This document shows positions 46,201 through 52,529 of a stretch of DNA of 52,529 nucleotides, one piece after another. Each line of letters starts with the position of its first letter. The first letter of the stretch is position 1. The position numbers and the translations under genes were made by a program. The notes beneath the pieces were generated by a model that saw only the letters and a list, made by a program, of their open reading frames with translations, did no database searches and was not told the DNA's origin. The DNA comes from Lingula anatina (taxonomy: Eukaryota > Brachiopoda > Lingulata > Lingulida > Lingulidae): assembly GCF_001039355.2 (NCBI RefSeq), contig NW_019773755.1, positions 1-52,529 on the forward strand, written 5' to 3'.

Positions 46201-49200
46201 AGTGGAAGATGCAAAAGGTATTGAGAAATTCAGGTGTTATTCCCACTACAGACATGAAGAATTACACCTTTCAGTTCTTCATTTACACATTATGGGGTGA
46301 AAATGTTATAAATATGGCAATTTAAAGGCATAGATACCAACATTTGAAGTGTATAGATTTAAGTTATTTAGATCAGAAATGGGCCAACTGAGAACCAAGT
46401 ATATTTTGGTGGTGATCCATTTATTAGTTAATCATTTCATTAAGAAATGTAAATCGAGCTGCTATCACAGAGGTCTGTGCTCTCTGAGTGGTTTTCAATT
46501 TTTTCTTCTGTATTGCAGATATCCCAGAAGATACCCTGCTGACTATGACCGCTACTACCCTCCTGCACGCCTACTACCAGGAGAGGATGACAGGTATGCC
46601 CTGGATTTTTTTCAAGAATATTTTTGAGTGATATTTTATTGCTTCCCAGGCCTGTGCCTACTTACTAGTTAGAGAGGAAAAGAGGGAAAACTAGGCTCAG
46701 GCTGGTGGTTTATGGTAATTATTAAGAAAAGCTGAAAAAGGGGTTTGATTGTAGATGTGTATTTTGAAGTATGACTTTTATTCCCAGTTATCTCATGTAT
46801 CACTGAATGAACTTATGCTCGTTAAGTATTTTTGATATGGCATTTGCATATAGAAATATTTTTATGTGTTAACCGTTCAAGATTAAATCTGTGCAATGGT
46901 AAATTGCACATAACTCACTGTTTGGACATCCGGTCGTTTTTAAAATTAACTTAACGTGATCTTGTCTGCCTTGACCCTTTAATGACATTGACCTTGACCC
47001 TGTTTTGTAATCTTTGCATTTTCAAGGCCAGGACTGAGTCGTCCAATGGAAGTGATAGACTACAGTCACCAGTCCACATCCGCAGAGGTCAGCAGAGAGG
47101 GGGACAGGTCCCCCAGGCTCCAGGACGACCCCAACGAGAGGAAATTTCAAGAAATGATGGGAGAGCTGCAGGAAAGGGGACAGCTGGATGATCAACAGGA
47201 CAAAGAATCCAAGGTTCCTGATGCAGCGGCCATTGCGGCGGCGCTAGGGGTTGACACAGGCGGGATTCCTCTGAATGAGGAGACCAAAAGGTTGCTGGAG
47301 ACACTGGTAAGGGCTTGATTTGCCATCTGTCTTCAGTCCTTATTGGAAAAGATATTGTCATAGGCTCATGCTGGCACAGCAAAGTATCCCTTCAGTGAAA
47401 AGTTTCTTTTTATCAGTTTTTTTTTTTAGAAAATTCTTTACTTTGAGTGAACATTACAGTTTTTCCAAATAAGCAAAAACCTTGCAAGAGGTGGACTATT
47501 TTTGACTTGAAATGTAGTTTCCTGGAGAACTGAATACAAAATTAACTGACAGAGAGAAAGCAATCCAAAGTTTCCTAGTCTGTGATATTACAAAAAAAGC
47601 AGTATATTATAGTGACAATGTTTCTTGTCTATCTCTTCATGTAATGAAGTATGTTGAACAGGATTGGATTTTTGAGTCATCTCTAGTCAATTTGAATAGA
47701 GATAAATATTGGAATTGTTATTTTCCTCTAGGGTCAGGTGATGGTCAGCAATGACAATGAGGCTGAAGTGGCTCTACAGGTGTCCAACACTCTGACACAG
47801 GCACTTGCAGACTACAAACTTAAACATGGAAAGCTGGTGAGTTTAACATCCATAAATTGTACTGTGTGAGAGATCATTATGAAAGAAGTCAGTGAATAGG
47901 CCTGTTGTAGCTAGATGTTGGCTTCTTTTGTGCACTGAAGAGCTTGCTCTCCAACATTCTTTTGTTTACTGGGGTGCAAGCTCTTCAGTTAGGGTCAGAA
48001 GTTAGGGTGTAGTCGTCTAGCTGCAAAAGGCTTGTTGCTAATGTTAGACATCTGTTACTGTCCGTTCTAATCCCACTGTGAAGACACTCTCAACAGAACT
48101 GAAATGTATGTCTGTATTCATGTAATCTCTCTGACCAATTATATTGTATCCTTTTTATACTAAAGCCAGTAAGAGGTTTTATTATTATTATTAAGTATAA
48201 GGCAATTTTTGTTTGATTTCAGGGTGAAGGGACAGGTGATCAGAGACCATCTGAGGGGTATGATAAACCAGCAACACAAAGAGAACATACAGGTTTGTGA
48301 TTACTTGAATAATATTTATAATAAATAAAATAATTATATACTAAATGATATAGGTTAAAGATAAAAAGTAAAACATTATAAATATTGGTTTGTGTGAAAT
48401 GCCTCCACTTATTTGCTAAAGCTCTAGGTCAACTCCTGTTCAACTGCATAAGTTTAGAATGAGTGTGGTTAGGAAAGAAATTGCAAGAAAAATTAAGGAA
48501 TTGATATCATAGCCCTCTTTAAGTTAAGGAATTTAGTCATTAATGAGGATTCTTTACAAAATATTATCATAAAAATTTACTTTTTTGTTCATATTGTTCC
48601 ATTTTTTGCAGCAGAGGAACTGGACGAGGCCTTCTTCATCGGCCATCAGCCACAGTCTAGGATAGCACCTGTTGTCTGGAAGAAAGACAGCCGCCAGAAT
48701 CAGTCCAAACTTGTGCCAACTTCAAACCCTCTTGTTGCCTATGGTGGCAGTGATGACGAGGGCGAGACGGAGCCACAGCAAACACAGTCCAGTCAAAGTT
48801 CTGCCAGTGTCATGGCGTCGTCTGTCTCGTCGTTGTACAGTCGCACTGCAAACCTCTTTGATGCTTATTCGTTTGGAAACTTGTTAAACACAGCCCCCCA
48901 ACCCCCTCCTGAACAAGACTCCCCTCCCCTGCCCCCACCTTTGCCCCCCTCCAGTGAAGCTGAGCCACCCCCACCCCCTCCCCCAGACACGGAACAAAGT
49001 GAACAGAGTTACGATTCACAGATGAAGTATTTAGACTTACAACAACAACAGCAGCAACAACAGTATTTCTACCAGCAACAATATGGCTATCAGTTGCCAC
49101 AACAACAGTTACCACAACAACAGTTGGCAGAGCAACAGTACCAACAATCACAGTACATGATGCAGACGGGTTACCAGGGAATGTATTATTCCCAACCGCC

Positions 49201-49207
49201 TTCCTAA
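30817..49207 (+). CDS. Large RS-rich protein with four matrin/U1-type zinc fingers, 23 exons
   Basis: Exons: 30817-30919, 31314-31433, 32333-33318, 33603-33765, 34360-34644, 34946-35248, 35587-35690, 36025-36434, 36656-36824, 37046-37156, 37479-37586, 39964-40032, 40490-40517, 43073-43144, 43548-43687, 44078-44243, 44648-44695, 45254-45584, 46519-46593, 47027-47306, 47732-47836, 48223-48292, 48612-49207. Phases are continuous, about 1613 residues. Domains in order: Met/Gly/Pro repeats (to about 350), a Tyr/Gln segment, Lys-rich linker, charged heptads, finger 1 (CKPCNMNF...H), an Arg/Ser/Glu region, an acidic run, finger 2 (FCKLCNQKFNNPQAYWMH), finger 3 (FYCKACDVTC...H), finger 4 (YVCELCEQKF...HVTGLRHRNRF), an RDY-rich region and a Pro- and Gln-rich C-terminus. 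This fits a nuclear RNA-processing protein. I do not recognise a named orthologue. The start is the first Met after an in-frame stop at 30784. Confidence 0.85.
32028..32305. mobile_element. Long imperfect palindrome (foldback/TIR element)
   Basis: In an intron of the zinc-finger gene. The left half (CATTCACAACAGATCTGAGG, then CAGACTAA, AATGGTCTCCCC, CACCTGCC, CCTGCAGGGGCC) recurs inverted in the right half (TCCCTGCAGG, GGCACCTGTGG, GGGAGACCATT, TTAGTCTGTGG, GATCTGAATG). The arms together span nearly the whole element, as in a foldback or hairpin MITE. The related phrase GACTAAATATGGC also occurs near 28885. Confidence 0.65.
32440..33130 (+). repeat. 21-bp coding minisatellite, MGPGPGG units
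   Basis: Roughly thirty units encoding MGPGPGG and variants (MGPRPGG, MGPGGG, MCPGPGG) in exon 3 of the zinc-finger gene. Third-base changes alternate in blocks, which indicates turnover by unequal exchange or slippage. Low-complexity Gly/Pro/Met sequence, probably disordered. Confidence 0.95.
34745..34865 (+). repeat. Diverged dispersed copy of the 45.6-46.5 kb repeat
   Basis: GATCAGAA, GGTGGTGATCCA, GAGCTGCT, CAGAGGTCTGTACTCT and GAGTG occur in the same order as in the tandem copies at 45608-46528. A TAA trinucleotide run (34800-34822) interrupts it. This shows that the duplicated unit contains an older dispersed repeat. Confidence 0.6.
34990..35150 (+). repeat. 21-bp coding repeat, DKDVQEK heptads
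   Basis: About eight in-frame 7-residue units (DKDVQQM, DKDVKEK, DKDVQEK, NKDVQEK, DKNVQEK, GKDVQEK, DKEWEEF) in exon 6 of the zinc-finger gene. They are highly charged with one Val per heptad, so a single charged helix is likelier than a tight coiled coil. Confidence 0.9.
36278..36295. repeat. Perfect 18-bp palindrome in coding sequence
   Basis: CACGTGAACGTTCACGTG lies in the Arg/Ser/Glu region of exon 8 of the zinc-finger gene. It arises from the repeated codons for SRERSRG. Confidence 0.9.
37685..37742. repeat. (TA)n followed by (CA)n
   Basis: Compound microsatellite about 100 bases into an intron of the zinc-finger gene, after a G run near 37637-37647. Confidence 0.9.
37743..39963. other. 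Long intron of the zinc-finger gene
   Basis: No conserved exon seen between the exon at 37479-37586 and that at 39964-40032. Phase and the C2H2 spacing of finger 3 are continuous across the gap. Open stretches here lack splice context or any recognisable family. Confidence 0.5.
40518..43072. other. Long intron of the zinc-finger gene
   Basis: AT-rich with T and G runs (for example near 42245-42271). No exon or transposon recognised. Confidence 0.5.
43172..43259. repeat. (AAAT)n then (AAT)n microsatellite
   Basis: Tetranucleotide then trinucleotide A/T repeats in the intron after the exon at 43073-43144. Confidence 0.9.
45608..46528 (+). repeat. Tandem duplication of about 460 bp carrying a splice acceptor
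   Basis: Copy 1 is 45608-46062 and copy 2 is 46066-46528. They are nearly identical; the main differences are a longer T run in copy 2 and a few substitutions. Each ends with CTGTATTGCAG|ATATCCCAGA, the acceptor and first ten bases of the exon at 46519-46593. Only copy 2 continues into the open coding exon. Confidence 0.95.
47934..47989. repeat. Intronic hairpin, 14-bp perfect stem
   Basis: ACTGAAGAGCTTGC at 47934-47947 and its exact complement at 47976-47989, with a 28-base loop. It lies in an intron of the zinc-finger gene. The stem is too short for an ordinary miRNA precursor, so it is more likely a relic of a TIR element. Confidence 0.6.
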
Positions 49208-49249
49208 TAAAATCCATTCCAACTTCTGTCATGTAACATCTTCAATAAA
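49206..49249 (+). promoter_or_regulatory. Poly(A) signals of the zinc-finger gene
   Basis: Two AATAAA hexamers, one overlapping the stop codon (49206-49211) and one at 49244-49249. A third lies near 49645. The middle one gives the most ordinary short 3' UTR. Confidence 0.5.
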
Positions 49250-49649
49250 ATTATTTTATCAATATTGTTACATTAAAATATGGTTACTGTCAGGGATCAT
49301 GCATTTTTTATTTAGTTGGACTGATTTTGCAAAAATTGTCAACATGTCTTTTTAGCCATTTAGCAAATAAACTAGATCTTTGCATATGTTGCTTATAAGA
49401 CTGTTGCAAATTTCTGTTTGTTAGAAATAGGAATATTTATCCTACTGTTGCTTTTAGTTTTAAAATTTCTGCTTTAGTTAAGAAAAGGTTGAAACTTGCA
49501 GTAAGAATAGTTTTACAAGGCATTTAATCATGATAATGAGTAAAGTTCAACTTTACATTAACTCTCAACTCTTCAAGTTAAGTAGTTATAGAATTTCCCT
49601 TAGTTTTCTTTTATTGTGAAAAATACATTCTGTAAGAGTGTAAATAAAA

Positions 49650-50224
49650 TTGAGAGTCCGTGTTTCTTCATTGAACTTGAGCTCTGTTCTTGTCTTATTC
49701 CCTTCAATTCTTTCTAGTACAATAGGCACTTCAAAGAATAATTTTTAAATAAACTGATAACAATTAAATCAAACACAAACAGCTGGCACTTGAGCCATTT
49801 TAATAACTTGCTTGGCAGTCACAAATATGATTAAAAGTTGCATTTTAAATACACCAAAAGCGTTTTACCTTCTAAAGATCCTCACAATATCTTATGCCCT
49901 TTGTTTTAAAGAAGGTGTAATACAATTTCACATAGTGCATGCCCTACAGTCCTACGTGCCTGAAGCAATACTACTTCTGCTTTTTGGTTGTCGATCATAA
50001 AAGAAAATGACTTTAATCAAGTTCAAAATGCACACGAGTTTTTCAGCAGAAAAATTCTGGGGCAGATTTCCTACTGCGGTTTCTCTACAAGCTATGAAGA
50101 TGACTACCAAATTCATAAAGAAAAAATGCAAATAAGGAAGGGGGCTTTAATTTTCATATGTTTCTTCAAAACAAAAATAATAAAGAATGATGGCTGTCTT
50201 GAATTCACATGCAAAAGACACCTG
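49650..50224. other. Convergent intergenic region
   Basis: Between the zinc-finger gene and the FAAP20-like gene. Short plus-strand ORFs start at 49812 and 49988 but have no family resemblance or splice support. Probably 3' UTR and spacer. Confidence 0.4.
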
Positions 50225-50585
50225 GTCAACACTGGTCATTCATCACCACCTGACATCCAGGTATGACTAACCACTGGACAAGAACTGGGCATTGGTCACC
50301 ACTTGACACCAGTCACCACTAGACATCCAGATATGACTGACCACTGGGCATTGGACACCATCTTGACACAGGTCACCACTTAACATCCAGATATGACTGA
50401 CCACTGGGCAAGATCTGGTCACATGTCACCACTTGACACCGGTCACCATTAGATATCCAGATATATCTGACCACTGGGCATTGGTCACCACTTGACACAA
50501 CACACCACTGGACATCCAGATATGACAGACCACTGGGCAAGAACTGGGCATTGGTCACCACTGGGCATCGGTCACCACTGGACAT
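50225..50585. repeat. Minisatellite, about 60-71 bp period
   Basis: Five to six degenerate units built on GACATCCAGATATGACTGAC, CACTGGGCA and GGTCACCACT. Unit spacing alternates between about 60 and 70 bases. Its right edge overlaps the last codons and stop of the minus-strand FAAP20-like gene. Confidence 0.85.
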
Positions 50586-52466
50586 CATCTTCTGAGGAGG
50601 CCAGGCAGGCTGCTATGTGTCCATCTATGTCCATCTGTGACCAACTAAAATGAAATTGATATTTAGAGACGTCCTTCTGCTTCCTGCAACCAACAAATAT
50701 AATTGGAATTTAGGGGCATCTAGGAAAAGTTCTCAGTTTATGCTATTTCATAAAAAGATAAAGGTATGTCTACCCCTCTGTAGTGTAAATATAAACATGC
50801 CTTAACATACATCACCTTAATTTACCTGTTTCAGATTTAAAGCCACAATAAGAATTTTAAAGCGATGCTTCACCTGGTTTCAAACTCCATCTGGCAAAGA
50901 GGACAAGCATCCAATGGCCTCGCTTTCTTTGCATCCTGCCACTCCTCGCTTTGGTCATATGACTGGTTTTCTCTTCCTGAAGACTTTAGTTTTTGTGAAG
51001 AACTTGTACCCCTCGGTGGGGAGATTGTAGCCACGAGTGCACAGTTTGCTCCACTCAGAGAAGAGCTCGATTCCCTTAAACTAGAGGTAAATTTTGAAGG
51101 TTCAGAGTTTGTCTCCTCGAGTCCAGAAACTGCATCTACAACCTGAGAGATTGTCTCTTTCAGTTCAAACTTTTCTGCTTTTGGATGCAGAAGGATTGTT
51201 TCCCTAACATTAGGGTATTGCAATTTATGTCCATTGTCTCTCTCTTTTTTCTTTAAATTCTCATTTTGTTCTAATCTTAAGTTTTTACCTCCTAATTGCA
51301 GATAAGTTTCACCAGGCCCTGAGTGAGCTGCAGTAAATTCTGAGCGAGAAAATTTCTGTCTGGAAAGACATGACATGCAAGCCTTAGGCAATGGCTTCCA
51401 ATTATTCAAAATATCTTCTTTTCTTACTTTACGTGAAAATGTGTCTTTCTGTACTAGTATTTGACTTTCATTCAGTGATTTGTCCTTTTCATTTTGGACC
51501 TGTGCCTGCAAGCAGAAAATATATAAAATGGTCAATAGTTCATAGATAAATCAATCAATAAGTAGTTGAAATTGAAGTTTTGACAATTTATATAAAACTT
51601 AACACCTCTGAAAGTGGAGGGTATATATTTAATGTATAGAAGCCAAGACCTACCCATGCTGGTAAGGCCTGTTGACCAGGACTGGACTGTGGCCACCTGT
51701 GGGTCCTCAGGAAATTTCGGACATTGACCAAGTCTGGACAGAGACTGACCTCTTCTGAGACTGAATGACTGTTGCTTGATGGTGGGAAAATATGACTGAA
51801 CTAATTCACATATTAAAAAATGTTTGTACAAATTCACCTGAAACATAGATCTATATTTCGTTTATTTTTTAAATTATGTTTAAGATTAATATAAACAATT
51901 ATTAAGGAGGATTTAATGCAAATATGGGATTTCCTAGTGCACTGCTATCAATGAAACAAGATTTGTCAGAGGATGATTATGTTTAAGTCACCTTCACTAG
52001 AGTGTAGCGGGCGGTCTGATATATTATTTGTCTCAGATTTCGGGACATGAAAAGTCGATATCTAAGGGAGAAAAGGCTGTTCAAATAAATCCTAATTGCG
52101 CCTCAGAAGGTTAAATCATAGGGAACGGTGTTTGGCTTCTGACTGCCTGTTTTCGACCAAATCTGTCTAAAACTAAAGAATGAATTAACGCTGAATGCTG
52201 AGGGAATGAAAGCTCTAAAATTAAATTAAAGAAGTGAGTGGCATGTTATCTGGGTAGTTCAAGACCCTGGAGAGGTGGGATGTACACTAACAGTCTCCAA
52301 TTAAGTTCAGCGAGGCGTACCTTGGAACAGTTTTTACGACTGTGTTCAACTTCTGCCTTTTGATTTCTTGTTGATCATCGGAGCCTGTAGTTAAATCTGC
52401 TGAAAAATTCTTCTTTACTTTTGCCTGTTTCAAGCTAAGTTTCTTGCGCTTCGTAACTTCCGCCAT
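50572..52466 (-). CDS. FAAP20: FAAP20-like protein with C-terminal UBZ4 ubiquitin-binding finger, 4 exons
   Basis: FAAP20 is a Fanconi core-complex partner that binds FANCA, and ubiquitin through its UBZ4 finger, in crosslink repair. Exons in coding order: 52321-52466, 51654-51795, 50874-51505, 50572-50644. Junctions are GT-AG and in phase, about 330 residues (human about 180). The N-terminus is basic (MAEVTKRKKLSLKQAKVKK). The middle is Ser/Glu/Lys-rich and looks disordered. The finger is CPLCQMEF followed by SQMDIDGHIAACLA, with Cys-Cys-His-Cys spacing of UBZ4. The protein ends DDVQW-stop; human FAAP20 also ends in Trp just after its finger, and that Trp helps bind ubiquitin. This tail favours FAAP20 over DCLRE1A, and no nuclease exons follow. 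Exon 2 was placed by phase and is the least certain. The start lies in an AAATGGCGGAAG context. Confidence 0.75.
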
Positions 52467-52529
52467 TTGCCCTGAGATATGTCTATCTCCGTACCAGGTA
52501 GTGGTCACATCAGGGCTTGGAGCTTCTTA
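52467..52529. promoter_or_regulatory. Upstream/promoter region of the FAAP20-like gene
   Basis: Immediately 5' (minus sense) of the candidate start codon and cut by the window edge. The AAATGGCGGAAG box over the start codon resembles YY1-type sites at two other starts in the window. Confidence 0.35.

Noticed and set aside
47934-47989. Candidate microRNA precursor
   Set aside because: The perfect stem is only 14 bp and the loop 28 bases, short of a typical animal precursor.
50225-50585. CRISPR-like array
   Set aside because: Repeats are degenerate with no constant spacer pattern, and the DNA is animal; it is a minisatellite.
50373-50588. Minus-strand ORF reading repeated SSGDRCPVV-like units
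   Set aside because: It is a translation of the minisatellite and is out of frame with the FAAP20-like terminal exon.
51532-51846. Alternative frame of FAAP20-like exon 2 starting MFQVNLYKHF
   Set aside because: It breaks phase with both neighbouring exons; the frame starting at 51795 fits both sides.
50572-52466. DCLRE1A (SNM1A) as identity of the UBZ4 gene
   Set aside because: The finger is similar, but no metallo-beta-lactamase exons follow and the protein ends in Trp right after the finger, as FAAP20 does.

Overview
The window is nuclear DNA of an invertebrate animal, most likely a mollusc or another lophotrochozoan. It is AT-rich. Genes are split into many small exons with GT-AG introns, and the introns carry (TA)n arrays, poly-A/T runs, minisatellites and many short non-autonomous DNA transposons. 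The products match animal-only families (PLEKHM2, SFT2D3, TASOR-type pseudo-PARP, class A GPCR, FAAP20). Nothing is prokaryotic or viral. I rebuilt the gene models by hand from ORFs, splice sites and reading-phase continuity. Family assignments come from remembered homologues, not from a search.

Layout. (1) 1921-12638, minus strand: a complete 17-exon PLEKHM2 (SKIP) gene with RUN and PH domains. (2) 12967-15184, plus: a complete 6-exon SFT2D3 gene, head-to-head with PLEKHM2 across about 330 bp. (3) 16201 to about 21583, minus: a TASOR-type (DUF3715, pseudo-PARP) gene that is unusually short. It has GLLG motif repeats and a Tyr/Gly-rich tail; its first exon is uncertain. (4) 21836-21940, plus: a 34-codon ORF starting in a YY1-like box, possibly a divergent first exon. 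(5) 24617-26221, plus: an intronless class A GPCR with a 64-residue tandem duplication in its third intracellular loop. (6) 26850-30340: a gene-poor stretch with a decayed Tc1/mariner transposase, short TIR elements and a complex internal repeat. (7) 30817-49207, plus: a 23-exon gene for a large RS-rich nuclear-type protein with four matrin/U1-type zinc fingers and two 7-residue repeat regions. (8) 50572-52466, minus: a 4-exon FAAP20-like gene ending in a UBZ4 finger and a C-terminal Trp, with its last codons at the edge of a minisatellite.

The genes do not form a pathway. They cover lysosome/kinesin coupling (PLEKHM2), Golgi/endosome membrane fusion (SFT2D3), chromatin silencing (TASOR-like), signalling (GPCR), probable RNA processing (zinc finger) and interstrand-crosslink repair (FAAP20-like). 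The least expected biology is the compact TASOR-like protein, the duplicated GPCR loop, the FAAP20 C-terminus beside a minisatellite, and two places where a splice acceptor has been tandemly copied.
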